From the NCBI RefSeq assembly GCF_014803405.1, contig NZ_JACYFG010000007.1, positions 186,001 to 250,000 of the forward strand: a stretch of 64,000 nt of DNA. The letters run 5' to 3'. The translations under genes were made by a program, and so were the position numbers. The notes below the pieces were generated by a model. The model ran no database searches, was not told where the DNA came from, and saw nothing but the letters and a program-made list of their open reading frames with translations. Origin of the DNA: Pelagicoccus enzymogenes. Lineage in GTDB: Bacteria; Verrucomicrobiota; Verrucomicrobiia; Opitutales; Opitutaceae. Shown here one piece after another: positions 35,601 to 44,645 of this stretch (positions are counted from its first letter, which is position 1; each line of letters begins with the position of its first letter).

Positions 35601-35631
35601 CTAAGGCGCGGCCTTTCTGACCGCGCCTTAG
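35601..35631. terminator. Strong hairpin after groEL
   Basis: CTAAGGCGCGG / CCGCGCCTTAG, 11-bp perfect stem with a 9-base loop. No clean T-run; it lies between convergent genes and may stop both. Confidence 0.5.
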
Positions 35632-35715
35632 AAGCGAGTTTGCGCATTAGATCTGAACGGTGTTTCGTTCGTTTCTTGCGCTTGATATTCTTTGGTCCGT
35701 GCCAGTCGGTATGGA

Positions 35716-36195
35716 CTAGGTCTCGTTCTTTGGTTGAATTGCGTCGCTTAGCCATTGGCGCGACTCGTCGACGTTATGTTTGAGGGCGTCGTAGGCCTTT
35801 TGCGAGTCGGCTTTCATGCCATCCCAGGTAGTGGGGGTGGCATCGGCGATGGCTGCGATCTGTTTTTTCAGCGAGGTCGCCCGTTCCTTCAGCTCCGCGA
35901 GCTTAGGCTGCCCCGCAGCCTTTACAGAATCGGAGGCGTTTTTCATCTTTGCTTCGAGGGATTGTATTTCGGATTCAATGACAACGAGCTGCTTGCTCAT
36001 CGCTTCGGAGAAAGCCTGCTTTTGCTCGAACGAGAATGCCTTCATTTTGGATAAGGAAGTGTCAATAGACGCTTCCGTTTTTACGACCGGGTCTTTGGCC
36101 GTCTTCTCTGCCGCCATGGATTTTTCTGATGGTTGCGAGCATCCAGCGGCTAGAATCCCGATAATGAGTGAGGTTGAAAGAATTATAGTTTTCAT
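35716..36195 (-). CDS. Lipoprotein with coiled-coil
   Basis: 159-aa lipoprotein: signal peptide with lipobox LAAGC (Cys 19), then a Lys/Ala/Glu-rich helical region (residues 60-130, coiled-coil-like) and a conserved-looking tail TTWDGMKADSQKAYDALKHNVDESRQWLSDAI. Periplasmic or outer-membrane anchored. No known function. Downstream of the DUF2959-like lipoprotein gene on the same strand (98-base gap). Confidence 0.75.
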   Translation of the reverse strand: MKTIILSTSLIIGILAAGCSQPSEKSMAAEKTAKDPVVKTEASIDTSLSKMKAFSFEQKQAFSEAMSKQLVVIESEIQSLEAKMKNASDSVKAAGQPKLAELKERATSLKKQIAAIADATPTTWDGMKADSQKAYDALKHNVDESRQWLSDAIQPKNET

Positions 36196-36293
36196 AGTGA
36201 TTTTGTGTTTGTTGCCTCTCCCACCACCGAGCGAATTGCGCGAGAGTGGAGAGGAGGGACATTTTTGATAAAAGTAGAGAAGCGAATTACTCG

Positions 36294-36944
36294 TTACCGA
36301 GCAGTATCAGCTACCGATGAGGAGGATTCCATTTCCATACCGAGATTGCGGAAGTCCGCAGAGAGGTTCGTGAGCGAATCGCGAATGCGGGCACCCTCGC
36401 GAGTTGACTTTTTCAGGACGCCTTCGACGGATTTCAGACCCTTTTCCGTGAGGTCGGTGCCTAGGGCGGTGCGGATGTCGGTAAGGTCCGACATGAAGGG
36501 GGTAAGCGATTTGTTGAGCGAAACATATTTTTCGCTCAGGGCGCTGAACTTTTTGGATACAAGTGTCTTGCGATCACGACTGTCTGTTGCGATCTCATAG
36601 TTCTGAATCTTGGCAAGCTCGCCCTCCCAGTTGAGAAAATAGGCGTCTCCAAGTAGCTGCATGTCCTGAGCCCTTGAATTTATCGTTCCAATAGAAGACC
36701 CTAGGTTGGCCAATGCGGATCTGTAGCTTTGATATTGGTCGATCAGGTTTTGGTTTGGAGTTTTCACGAGGTTGTCGAGAGCCACCAAGACGGCATCAAG
36801 GGGCGGTATGCTATCGTCGATGCTTTGCGCGGTTTCGCGTAGTGAGGACGAAGTGTCTTGGGCTTTTTTGTAGCCTAGGGTAGAGCAACCGATTAGCAGG
36901 GCAGCAACAGCTGCGAGCAGGATAAGTGATGTATGTGTTTTCAT
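36294..36944 (-). CDS. DUF2959-like lipoprotein
   Basis: 216-aa lipoprotein: signal peptide with lipobox ending LLIGC (Cys 20). The mature part is helical throughout and lacks Cys, beginning STLGYKKAQDTSSSLRETAQSI. Pattern and length recall DUF2959 proteins, but this is from memory. An island-motif promoter lies 207 bases upstream (37151-37195), leaving a long leader. Confidence 0.65.
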   Translation of the reverse strand: MKTHTSLILLAAVAALLIGCSTLGYKKAQDTSSSLRETAQSIDDSIPPLDAVLVALDNLVKTPNQNLIDQYQSYRSALANLGSSIGTINSRAQDMQLLGDAYFLNWEGELAKIQNYEIATDSRDRKTLVSKKFSALSEKYVSLNKSLTPFMSDLTDIRTALGTDLTEKGLKSVEGVLKKSTREGARIRDSLTNLSADFRNLGMEMESSSSVADTAR

Positions 36945-37150
36945 ATTTTATTTTGGTTGGTAACCGAACGGAAATAGTCAGAAGTATGTATTAAACAACT
37001 ACGATTCGCAGGGCTGCTTCGTTGGTTCGCGTTTCTTGAATTTCGTTTGGGTCGACCTGCCTTGGCCGCCATCCGTTGGAAGACGGAATCACCTTGCGGC
37101 GTTTTGTTTGATGCCGCTGCGCCTGTCCCTGATCTATTTAGTTGGTTGGG

Positions 37151-37195
37151 AGTTTAACGGTTCTTTGCTTTTGCCGCTACGGGGTCTTCGCCTAC
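37151..37195 (-). promoter_or_regulatory. Island-motif promoter (DUF2959-like lipoprotein genes)
   Basis: Element GTAGGCGAAGACCCC, 24-nt gap, -10 TAAACT. Predicted start about 37144, leader about 200 bases, longer than at the other sites. Confidence 0.6.
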
Positions 37196-37290
37196 TGGGG
37201 GGAGCTCGCGCGCTAGTTAACGGGCACTTGCATTACGAGGTGCTGTGGACCGTTCCTGAAGAGGTGTATCAAGCCCTCTCTAGCTCTCGA

Positions 37291-37335
37291 TGCGGGTTAG
37301 GCCCCATAGTGGGAGCTACGATTCTCGAGTATGCT
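37291..37335 (+). promoter_or_regulatory. Island-motif promoter (DUF3185 gene 2)
   Basis: Element TGCGGGTTAGGCCCC, 24-nt gap, -10 TATGCT. Start about 37342, leader about 29-35 bases. Confidence 0.75.
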
Positions 37336-37370
37336 GGTTGCCCTGGAAAAGTAGCCCGATTCCATGACCT

Positions 37371-37580
37371 ATGCTTATGAATAGAATTTTTTCAATTGGC
37401 CTCTCGATCTGTGGTGGCGCTCTTATTGTCTATGGCTTGAGTGCCGCCGACTCGATTAGCTCCACATTTTCGAACTTCTTTACCGGATCGCCGACGGACG
37501 AAGCAATTTGGATGCTGGCGGGCGGTGCCACTCTTCTTGCGATAGGCCTTGCTGGCCTGTTTCGCGGCTCGTCGAATTAA
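37371..37580 (+). CDS. Small membrane protein, DUF3185 family
   Basis: 69-aa protein with two hydrophobic helices flanking a loop SISSTFSNFFTGSPTDEAIWMLAGG, the DUF3185 signature. ATG 37371 and ATG 37377 are both possible. Unknown function; its paralogue-like partner lies at 33028. Confidence 0.82.
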   Translation: MLMNRIFSIGLSICGGALIVYGLSAADSISSTFSNFFTGSPTDEAIWMLAGGATLLAIGLAGLFRGSSN

Positions 37581-37763
37581 ACCAAGCCCACGCGTTTCTC
37601 TGGAACAGGTAGATCGAAAGCGTGAATGCACGCGTCGGAGCGGAGCTGTAGAGGCAACGGATGCGAACGAGTAGGATGATCCGCGGCATTTCGCATGCAA
37701 CCGCGCTTCCCCAACGATGTGTGTGTTAGAGTTGTATATTATTACGTTCCAAACATCGGGTCC

Positions 37764-38129
37764 CTACAGAGCCGTCGTTTCCGGGCTTGGTGGCGGCGGA
37801 TCGGTGCGGTGACCCTTTTCTTCCCTTAGCTTTCGGAGGGTCCTTTTGACCAATTGAGCGAGCTTCTCAGTGGCACCGTTGACCACTTGGTGTATGTTTG
37901 CTGCTTCATGGGAGATGGCGAGGGGCTGGTGGTGTTCAAGTCGAGCTTCCATGGTGCAGCGCATTTCCTTCGAGCCGTCATGGGCGCCGTTCTCGTCGGC
38001 CAAATGAACCTCTACGCGGGTGATGTGTTCGCTTTGGTGACTGAGTGAGTGCGCTACGACTTTTCGGATGTACGCAAACAAGGCTTCGCGGCCTTCGAGG
38101 CTTCGGTCGGTGTTAATCTGAATCTGCAT
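37764..38129 (-). CDS. HPF/RaiA-family ribosome hibernation factor
   Basis: 121-aa protein of the short S30AE/HPF class that binds 30S subunits and silences ribosomes in stress. Beta-alpha-beta-beta-beta-alpha plan: MQIQINTDRSLEGREALFAYIRKVV, VEVHLADENGAHDGSKEMRCTMEARLE, then the helix VNGATEKLAQLVKRTLRKLREEKG. The Pro/Thr-rich tail is disordered. The motif promoter at 38139-38183 places the transcript start about 3 bases before the ATG, so the message would be essentially leaderless. Confidence 0.82.
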   Translation of the reverse strand: MQIQINTDRSLEGREALFAYIRKVVAHSLSHQSEHITRVEVHLADENGAHDGSKEMRCTMEARLEHHQPLAISHEAANIHQVVNGATEKLAQLVKRTLRKLREEKGHRTDPPPPSPETTAL

Positions 38130-38138
38130 TGCAGAGGG

Positions 38139-38183
38139 AGTATGGCCGGTCCGAGAGAATGCGTCTATGGGGCCTAGACCTGC
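38139..38183 (-). promoter_or_regulatory. Island-motif promoter (HPF-like gene)
   Basis: Element GCAGGTCTAGGCCCC, 24-nt gap, -10 CATACT. Start about 38132, 3-base leader. Divergent from the promoter at 38207-38251. Confidence 0.75.
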
Positions 38184-38206
38184 CTCTCTTCCATTCGCGG
38201 CTTGGG

Positions 38207-38251
38207 GGCGGGTATGACCCTATTGGGGCATTGGGCTTTTCTGTGCATCAT
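38207..38251 (+). promoter_or_regulatory. Island-motif promoter (sensor kinase gene)
   Basis: Element GGCGGGTATGACCCT (CCCT variant), 24-nt gap, -10 CATCAT. Start about 38258, leader about 81 bases. Weaker match than most. Confidence 0.55.
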
Positions 38252-38338
38252 AGGTGATCCTTGTTCAAAACCGAAACCGATGGTCAGGGTCGCCGCAGGG
38301 TCGCCGATTTCACATGAGCGTCGACTTGCAACTCTGTT

Positions 38339-39523
38339 ATGTCCGTCACTACATCCTCCCGAGAAATTCCGCAGCCCGCGTCTGCCAGTGCTGTGCCGAC
38401 GATTCTGAAGCTTGTTTGCGAGCTCACTGGCATGCGGTTGGCCTTGGTGGCTCGCTTGATGGATGGGAAATGGACGGCGTGTGGCGTCCATGACTGCATG
38501 GACTACGGCCTCGCTGTAGACGACCGGCTTGAGATGGGTGAAACCATTCTCGTACGCTCTGGCGACTCGGCTTTTTTGCCTTTCGCGGAATCGGTGGGAG
38601 CCGAGCGGTTTCCTCGAAAGCACGGAACCCCGCCATCTGCTGGCCCGGGTAGGTGCATCTGGCTTCCGATCTCCGGTTGCGAAGGGCAGCTTTTTGGATG
38701 GCTTTGCGTCTTTGACGGGAGGCCGAACGCATTCAAGCCCGATATGGTAGGGGTGCTGACGCTGCTGGGAGAGCTCCTGCGACAGCAGTTGTGCACGAAG
38801 TGTCCTCGGCAGGAGCTCGAGGAGCAACTTTTAGCGGAACGGGAGGCAAGCCGAGCTCGCGAGGAGTTTATCGCGGTGCTAGGCCACGATCTACGAAACC
38901 CTTTGACTAGCATAATCTGGGCAGCGGACCTGATGCGGATTCAGAATGACGGGCCAGACCGCGACGAACTGTATCAGATCCTCCGCAGCTGTGGCCTTCA
39001 GATCGGGAATCTGATCGAGGATCTGCTTGACTTTGCCCGCGGTCGTCTAGGCAAGGGGATTCCATTGGAACGCCGATGCCAGTTGGACTTGACTGTACTT
39101 GCGAGCGAAGCGATCAGCGAACTCTGTTTGTCTCGTCCAGGGCGGGTTATTCGCTTGCTACATTCGGATCCAGTGGTGGCGTGCGTCGATGAGGTCCGCT
39201 TCCGCCAACTGCTTTCCAACTTGTTGGGAAACGCGCTGCAGCACAGCCCGCCTTCGGAGCCTGTGAACATCGGGCTCGACTATCGGGGGGATATGGTGCG
39301 GATCGCAATAACGAATGGCGGGCCGCCGCTATCCGAGGAAAACCGGGCATCCTTGTTTTCGCCGTTTGCGTTGCGGTCGAGCCATGGAAGTCGACCAGGC
39401 CTTGGCCTCGGCCTATTCATCGCGTCGGAGATCGCACGCGCCCACGGTGGCGCAATCGAGGTTAGCGCTGGCGACGATGGCACGACGCTCACGACTCTAC
39501 TACCGCGGGAATCCTCCGAATAG
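38339..39523 (+). CDS. Soluble sensor histidine kinase (GAF-like plus HisKA/HATPase)
   Basis: 394-aa cytosolic kinase without membrane segments. N-terminal GAF-like sensor (about residues 20-160) with Cys residues at 27, 48, 53 and 109 and a CTKCPRQ pair near 155 that could sense redox or bind a cofactor. Coiled linker, then phospho-His in VLGHDLRNPLTSI (about 182), N-box LLSNLLGNALQHS (about 290) and G-box GLGLGLFIASEIARAHGG. No partner regulator is adjacent. ATG 38339, island-motif promoter upstream. Confidence 0.88.
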   Translation: MSVTTSSREIPQPASASAVPTILKLVCELTGMRLALVARLMDGKWTACGVHDCMDYGLAVDDRLEMGETILVRSGDSAFLPFAESVGAERFPRKHGTPPSAGPGRCIWLPISGCEGQLFGWLCVFDGRPNAFKPDMVGVLTLLGELLRQQLCTKCPRQELEEQLLAEREASRAREEFIAVLGHDLRNPLTSIIWAADLMRIQNDGPDRDELYQILRSCGLQIGNLIEDLLDFARGRLGKGIPLERRCQLDLTVLASEAISELCLSRPGRVIRLLHSDPVVACVDEVRFRQLLSNLLGNALQHSPPSEPVNIGLDYRGDMVRIAITNGGPPLSEENRASLFSPFALRSSHGSRPGLGLGLFIASEIARAHGGAIEVSAGDDGTTLTTLLPRESSE

Positions 39524-39573
39524 CGGGCCGAGTCGTGGTTTTAGCGCCTCCACTTGATTCGGCTCGGGTGAAA

Positions 39574-39729
39574 CTAGAGGCGATTTCGGAAACCGCCTAG
39601 GAAATATATAACTAAGCAGACGAGTAGGACCAGTCCGAGTCCGCCGCCACCAAAGGCGGGGCCACCGTAATAGAAACCACCGCCTCCGAATAGAATGACA
39701 GCCAACAAAACGAGAAGTAAGATATTCAT
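39574..39729 (-). CDS. Small Gly-rich membrane protein, DUF3309-like
   Basis: 51-aa protein: helix ILLLVLLAVILFG, a Gly/Tyr-rich turn (GGGGFYYGGPAFGGGG), second helix LGLVLLVCLVIYFLGG and a basic tail. Resembles DUF3309-type small proteins. The predicted transcript start (39729-39730) coincides with the ATG, so it would be leaderless. Confidence 0.72.
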   Translation of the reverse strand: MNILLLVLLAVILFGGGGFYYGGPAFGGGGLGLVLLVCLVIYFLGGFRNRL

Positions 39730-39735
39730 GTCGGC

Positions 39736-39781
39736 AGTGTAAGCGATTTGTAGGCGTGAGTTCTATGGGGCCTTGTCCTAA
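39736..39781 (-). promoter_or_regulatory. Island-motif promoter (DUF3309-like gene)
   Basis: Element TTAGGACAAGGCCCC, -10 TACACT at 25 nt (TTACAC at 24). Start at or within a base of the ATG. Divergent from the promoter at 39823-39867. Confidence 0.65.
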
Positions 39782-39822
39782 GCGCGCGAGGCGCAAGCGA
39801 GGCGTTTCCATTGTCCGCACGT

Positions 39823-39867
39823 AGCGGGTAACGCCCCATGGCGAAAGGAGATTGAGTACGGTATTAT
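39823..39867 (+). promoter_or_regulatory. Island-motif promoter (BON-domain gene)
   Basis: Element AGCGGGTAACGCCCC, 24-nt gap, -10 TATTAT. Start about 39874, leader about 50 bases. Confidence 0.78.
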
Positions 39868-39923
39868 ATAATCAAGTCTATCTTCGCGACTCGCGCAGAT
39901 AATATAATTATTATGAAAACAAT

Positions 39924-40667
39924 ATGAAAACAAAATATCTATCAGTGCTCCTCGCTTTGATCGCGAGCCCCGCCTTGTTGTCTGCCTCGCCTCAGAGCGA
40001 TCGCAAGATCGAGGAAGCGGCCAAGTCGTCCTACAACTTTAGCACGGTATTGTCCGGCAATGTAATCGCCAAATCAATTGATGGAAATATCACTTTATCC
40101 GGTAAGGTTCAGGACCAAGGCGAAAAGGATCTGGCAGCCGATACCGTCAAGCAGATACCTGGCGTGGATAAGGTGCAAAACAACCTCGAGATCGAGTCGA
40201 AGTACAAAGAACATTCCGATGCGTGGATGGCTTTCAAGGTCCGCAGCATGCTGCTTGTAAAGGCCAACGTGAGCGCCGCTTCTACGGATGTCTCGGTTGA
40301 AGATGGCGTAGTGACATTGAGGGGCACCGCTCGCAACGAAGCGCAAAAGGAGCTGACGGGGATCTATGCCAAGGAGATCGACTGGGTGAAGTCGGTGACC
40401 AACAACATTGAAATCGAAGTGCCTTCTGATGGCGAGGAGTCGGTTGCAGAGTTGGTCGACGACGCCTCAATCACGGCCCAGGTCAAGTTTGCGCTGCTGA
40501 ACAGCAAATCGACGCATGCGCTCAAGACTTCGGTTTCCACTATCGACGGCGTGGTGGTTTTGGGCGGTGTTGCCGCGTCGGATGCGGCCCGCTCGCTCGC
40601 TGGGAAACTTGCCAAGGATGTTCGCGGCGTTAAGTCCGTGACGAACAACATGACCGTCAAAGGGTAA
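39924..40667 (+). CDS. Periplasmic protein with three BON domains
   Basis: 247-aa exported protein: signal peptide MKTKYLSVLLALIASPALLSA, then three BON repeats (about residues 28-95, 98-168 and 178-247). Each has the IDGxVxLxGxV...A...AxxVxGVxxVxNNI/M pattern, like OsmY. BON domains bind membranes and protect the envelope in osmotic stress. A terminator follows. Confidence 0.88.
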   Translation: MKTKYLSVLLALIASPALLSASPQSDRKIEEAAKSSYNFSTVLSGNVIAKSIDGNITLSGKVQDQGEKDLAADTVKQIPGVDKVQNNLEIESKYKEHSDAWMAFKVRSMLLVKANVSAASTDVSVEDGVVTLRGTARNEAQKELTGIYAKEIDWVKSVTNNIEIEVPSDGEESVAELVDDASITAQVKFALLNSKSTHALKTSVSTIDGVVVLGGVAASDAARSLAGKLAKDVRGVKSVTNNMTVKG

Positions 40668-40707
40668 TGGACTGTTCTATCTCGTTTTGAGGATCAGAGG
40701 GAAAACC

Positions 40708-40741
40708 GCGCGGTCGCCGAAAAGGTGGCCGCGCTTTTTTT
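40708..40741 (+). terminator. Intrinsic terminator after the BON-domain gene
   Basis: 11-bp GC-rich stem (40708-40718 with 40724-40734, two G-U pairs), GAAAA loop, followed by seven T. Confidence 0.9.
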
Positions 40742-40931
40742 GGTCTGGCAGTATTCCGCCGACTCAAGTAGCTTCCCTGTCGGTGGGTGAGGGAGTAGAA
40801 AACCTGTTATCTGCATCCTCGGGTTTTACCTTTCTCAGAGCCTAAATGCTTCAAGTATCGCCAGTGTCTATATCAAATAGAAGAAGTTGGGAGATTGTAA
40901 TGTGAAGTGGATACATAATACATTATCCTTT

Positions 40932-41603
40932 TCAATTGACGAAGAAAAAGATTGAACAGAAGTGGCTAGCGCTTCCGGCGATGACGAAAAGGTGCCAGAT
41001 GCCGTGGAAGTGACGGACTCGATTGGCGAAGAGGTAGAAGACTACGCCGACGGTGTACAGCGAGCCGCCTAGGACCAGCCACAACAGTCCGAAGCGGGGC
41101 AGGGAATCTAGCAGGGGATTGATGGCGACGAGGATCAGCCAGCCCATGCCTAGGTAAATCGATACCGACGGGACGCGGCTGGCGGACTTAGGGCGAAGCT
41201 CCAGTATGGAGCCGACCAGGGCGAGGAGCCACACGACGCCGAAGAGCGACCAGCCCCAGCCTCCGCGCAGGGTCACCAAGGTAAAGGGCGTGTAGGTGCC
41301 GGCGATAAGAAGGTAGATCGAGATATGGTCGAAGGTCTGGAACAGGGCTTTGGCGCGTCCTGCGTGCAGGCTGTGGTAGAGGGCTGAGGCTGCGTAGAGC
41401 AGGAGCAAGCTGACGCCGTACACGCTGAAGCTGACGATCTTCCAAGGGTCGCCTTGCAACGACGCGAAGGTAACCAGAACGGCGGCTCCGCAAAGGGCTA
41501 AGACCGCTCCGGCGATGTGCGTTATGCTATTGAATCGTTCCCCTTTTTCCATGCGAGATTGGATTTCGATAACACTCTCGGGGCGGTTACTTGAAAAGTC
41601 CAT
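40932..41603 (-). CDS. Hemolysin III (PAQR/YqfA) family membrane protein
   Basis: 223-aa, seven-helix membrane protein. Family motifs: FNSITHIAGAVLALCGA, SALYHSL, FDHISIYLLIAGTYTPF and the C-terminal FHGIWHLFVIAGSASHF with the metal-binding His set. Members may be zinc-dependent hydrolases; the haemolysin name is historical. No island-motif promoter. Confidence 0.9.
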   Translation of the reverse strand: MDFSSNRPESVIEIQSRMEKGERFNSITHIAGAVLALCGAAVLVTFASLQGDPWKIVSFSVYGVSLLLLYAASALYHSLHAGRAKALFQTFDHISIYLLIAGTYTPFTLVTLRGGWGWSLFGVVWLLALVGSILELRPKSASRVPSVSIYLGMGWLILVAINPLLDSLPRFGLLWLVLGGSLYTVGVVFYLFANRVRHFHGIWHLFVIAGSASHFCSIFFFVN

Positions 41604-41676
41604 CCCTTCCCGTTTGGCGTTAGCTTGGGAGGATTGGATTTGAGTCCTACTTTTCGGGGGGAGCTATTGCCCAAGC

Positions 41677-41781
41677 CTATTTAGGTCGCTTCTTCGTCAC
41701 TGCATATAGGATACAGATAACGACGATGGCGCCGAGAAGGGTCCAGACGCCCATTCCTAACTCTAATAATTGATCCATCAT
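41677..41781 (-). CDS. Tiny single-helix membrane peptide
   Basis: 34-aa frame (MMDQLLELGMGVWTLLGAIVVICILYAV plus basic KKRPK tail): one transmembrane helix with a positive C-terminus. Located between sufB and the hemolysin III gene on the same strand, 77 bases after sufB. Not recognised; may be a real small protein since the orientation and charge pattern are sensible. Confidence 0.4.
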   Translation of the reverse strand: MMDQLLELGMGVWTLLGAIVVICILYAVTKKRPK

Positions 41782-41858
41782 AAGGTCTGTGTCCGGGTTG
41801 CACGGAGCAATCGACGCCCTAACTTAGTGCGTGGCGTCCTGCTCGTTTGTAGTTGAAT

Positions 41859-43265
41859 CTAACCTACGGAACCTTCCATTTCCAGTTCGATGAGGCGCTT
41901 TAGCTCGACGCTGTATTCCATGGGGAATTGTCGGGTGAGGTCGTTCACGAAGCCGTTAACGCTGAGGCTCATAGCCTGGGCGTTGCTCAGTCCGCGTTGC
42001 TGCATGTAGAATAGTTGGTCTGTGGATACGCGGCTTACAGAGGCTTCGTGTTGGGCGACGTTTCGCTGTCCTTGAATGGTTATCGCGGGATAGGTGTCGG
42101 TCCGCGAGGAGGCGTTGATGAGGAGGGCGTCACACTCGGTGTTGTTCTTGCAGCCTTTTAAGCGCTTGGGCATGTGGACGCGACCACGATAGGTGGATCG
42201 GCCGTGACCGACGCTTATGGATTTGGCGATGATGTTACTGGAGGTGTTGTCGGCGGCATGGATCATCTTGGCTCCGGTGTCCTGATGTTGGCCGTCGTTC
42301 GCGAGAGCGATGCTGAGGACTTCTCCGCGGGCACCGCGGCCTTTGAGGATGACGCCGGGGTATTTCATGGTGAGGCGGGAGCCGATGTTGCAGTCGATCC
42401 ACTTGACGATGGCGTTTTCGTGGGCGAGGGCTCGTTTGGTGACGAGGTTGTAGACGTTGGATGACCAGTTCTGCACAGTGATATATTCGATCTTAGCTCC
42501 GGGCAGGGCGACGAGTTCGACGACGGCGCTGTGCAGGGTGGCAGTGTCGAATTTTGGGGCGGTGCAGCCTTCCATGTAGGTGACTTCGGATCCTTCGTCA
42601 GCGATGATCAGGGTGCGCTCGAACTGTCCGAAGTTTTCCGCGTTGATGCGGAAGTAGGCTTGCAGCGGGTGGCTGACCTTGACCCCGGGCGGGATGTAGA
42701 TGAAGGAGCCGCCGGAAAAGACGGCGCTGTTGAGCGCGGAGAATTTGTTGTCCGCAGTAGGGATGACTTTTCCGAACCATTTGCGGAAAATCTCCGGGTG
42801 CTGCATCAGTGCTTCGGTACTGCCCATGAACAGCACGCCCTGTTTACACACGCTGTCTTTGATGTTTGAATACGCGGATTCGCTGTCGAACTGGGCTTCG
42901 ACGCCTGCGAGGAAGCGACGTTCGTTTTCCGGAATGCCGAGGCGCTCGAAGGTTTGCTTCACGTCGTCGGGCACTTCGTCCCAGCTTTTCTTAGTCTTTC
43001 GGTCTCCGGAGAGGTAGTAGCGGATCTTGTCGAAGTGGATGTTTGCCAGGTCGGTGGTGGCCCAATGGGTGGGAAGCGGTTTTTTGAGAAAGGTGGCGAG
43101 GGCCCTTTTGCGGAAGGCGCGGATCCAGTCCGCTTCCCCTTTGACGTCGGAGATATAGTCGATGGTCTGCTCGCTCAGGCCGGTGCCAGCGTCGTAGGTG
43201 TGGTGTTCTGTGAAGCGGAAGTTTCCGCGCTCCCTGTCGACTTCGATATTGGTGTCTGCCTTCAT
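41859..43265 (-). CDS. sufB: Fe-S cluster assembly scaffold SufB
   Basis: 468-aa scaffold of the SUF system, on which Fe-S clusters are built with SufC and SufD. N-terminal region as in SufB ([17 protein letters not shown]), beta-helix core, and [30 protein letters not shown] with the conserved Cys; the catalytic-type Cys/His region ([20 protein letters not shown]) is intact. SufC, SufD and SufS are not next to it, which is unusual. Confidence 0.95.
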   Translation of the reverse strand: MKADTNIEVDRERGNFRFTEHHTYDAGTGLSEQTIDYISDVKGEADWIRAFRKRALATFLKKPLPTHWATTDLANIHFDKIRYYLSGDRKTKKSWDEVPDDVKQTFERLGIPENERRFLAGVEAQFDSESAYSNIKDSVCKQGVLFMGSTEALMQHPEIFRKWFGKVIPTADNKFSALNSAVFSGGSFIYIPPGVKVSHPLQAYFRINAENFGQFERTLIIADEGSEVTYMEGCTAPKFDTATLHSAVVELVALPGAKIEYITVQNWSSNVYNLVTKRALAHENAIVKWIDCNIGSRLTMKYPGVILKGRGARGEVLSIALANDGQHQDTGAKMIHAADNTSSNIIAKSISVGHGRSTYRGRVHMPKRLKGCKNNTECDALLINASSRTDTYPAITIQGQRNVAQHEASVSRVSTDQLFYMQQRGLSNAQAMSLSVNGFVNDLTRQFPMEYSVELKRLIELEMEGSVG

Positions 43266-43404
43266 GTTTTGTGCTCTTGTTCTAAGGGAACGGGGGCGTT
43301 CGATGTTTCGGAATAGATCCTTGTTTGGGACCGGAGCGAAAAGTAATGGCCCATCTTCGATGGGCCATTGGTGGGTGTGAGTTGGGTGGTTGCCCTGGAC
43401 CGCT

Positions 43405-44043
43405 TTATTGCTTGCCTGAAGATCTATTTTTGGCTCGGAAACGTCCGAGTGTTCCGATCAGAAATAGTGCAATTCCGGACAGAGCAAGTGTGGACGATTG
43501 GTCAGGTACTGCATGCGATTTCGGCGAGTAGGTGGGACCTTGGCTTGCTGAATTGGTTTCCGCTATTCCACTGTCAGCGCGATCACGCGTTCCGTACGAG
43601 CGGATTACTTCTTCCCCATACATGCTGCGCGCCCCGAACATCAATGTCGATGAGTCCAAGGTGGGACCCGAGATTCCAGTAAAGTTCCAGATTAGGTTGG
43701 GAATACTTAAGTCGGTGTGGGAAGGCACCGCCAATTGAGCTGCATCGGATAAAAGTGCTGGGCCAGTTGGGGCGGTCGTGAATGTCCAGCCAAAGGGGGT
43801 GACTTCAAAGCCGGGCACGTATCCCTCGAAATCGAAAATGGTAATCCGTGATTCATTTTTTTGGGTATAGCTGTTGATAAACGTTGTATCGTAGGACCAG
43901 TCAAAGAACCCGCCTGCTGCAGGAGTGACTGTTGGGGAGAGTTCGACGGATATGGTCGCTCGAGACGTTGAAGCCATTGCAATGACTGAAAAAGCCGATG
44001 CTGCGATAAGGATTCGCTTGAAGTATTTAGAATTTATAAGCAT
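43405..44043 (-). CDS. Exported protein with VPDSG/PEP-CTERM-type sorting tail
   Basis: 212-aa protein with an N-terminal signal peptide ([19 protein letters not shown]) and a C-terminal sorting signal: [27 protein letters not shown], that is, a VPD motif, a transmembrane helix and a basic tail. Such tails are processed by exosortases, with the VPDSG variant typical of Verrucomicrobiota. The middle is beta-rich without recognised domains. Confidence 0.82.
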   Translation of the reverse strand: MLINSKYFKRILIAASAFSVIAMASTSRATISVELSPTVTPAAGGFFDWSYDTTFINSYTQKNESRITIFDFEGYVPGFEVTPFGWTFTTAPTGPALLSDAAQLAVPSHTDLSIPNLIWNFTGISGPTLDSSTLMFGARSMYGEEVIRSYGTRDRADSGIAETNSASQGPTYSPKSHAVPDQSSTLALSGIALFLIGTLGRFRAKNRSSGKQ

Positions 44044-44587
44044 ATTATTTGATGTTTGTTTTTAATGTTGAAATGAAGGGGTGAGTTTCCGTTCCTATTT
44101 AAAATATAGTAATCAATTGTCTCCGTTAAACGCTGATTAGAGAGTGGTCACAGATATCGATAATCTACTCTTCGAAACCTCGTAAAACGTTAGGTCACGA
44201 TTCTGGGTTTTATTTGATAGCGGATTGCGTCGAGAAAGGGGATATTGGGGTTGAGCAAGCTCCCCTGTGTCTGCGGTTTTTGAAACGAATAGGGTGCCTC
44301 TCTTTGTCGGCTGACACGGTGGATCGCAGTGTTTTAGGCAAGGTAAGGTTATTTGGTCCGGGCAACAGTTGTTAGGCAAAGACATTGCAGTGTTGGATTC
44401 CAAGGTAACAGAAACTTCTGTTTATCGCTATTGGGTGATTGCCTACCGGGCCTGTTTAATAGCATTTTGAACTTCGAAGGTTCGTATTGGGAGTTTATAT
44501 ATCACCGTAGCAGGGTGAGGTTGTTTGGCTATTGTGGAAACGAGGGGATACTGAGTATGATGTATCGTTTTTGAGGCCAATTGGGCG
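44044..44587. other. Region without recognisable genes
   Basis: About 540 bases, AT-richer than neighbours. Short open frames on both strands show no family resemblance or ribosome site. Confidence 0.5.
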
Positions 44588-44632
44588 GTAGGTTCGTGCC
44601 CTATTGCGGAAATGGTGTTTCTATAATAAAAT
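44588..44632 (+). promoter_or_regulatory. Island-motif promoter (85-aa gene)
   Basis: Element GTAGGTTCGTGCCCT (CCCT variant), 24-nt gap, -10 TAAAAT. Start about 44639, 7-base leader. Confidence 0.65.
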
Positions 44633-44645
44633 CTTGGAATCCATT

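Larger units (their letters stand above)
35382..35715. other. Intergenic region between groEL and the convergent lipoprotein gene
   Basis: No gene. Holds a REP-like element (35499-35574) and an 11-bp perfect dyad at 35601-35631. Confidence 0.6.
36945..37370. other. Intergenic region with back-to-back island promoters
   Basis: No convincing gene; a 114-codon open frame from 37036 lacks a ribosome site and overlaps both promoters. Holds the divergent motif promoters at 37151-37195 (minus) and 37291-37335 (plus). Confidence 0.6.

Noticed and set aside
37036-37380. 114-codon plus-strand open frame
   Set aside because: Overlaps two divergent motif promoters, has no ribosome site and no recognisable sequence.
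44137-44403. 88-codon minus-strand open frame in the gene-poor stretch
   Set aside because: Composition and lack of any motif or ribosome site argue against a gene.
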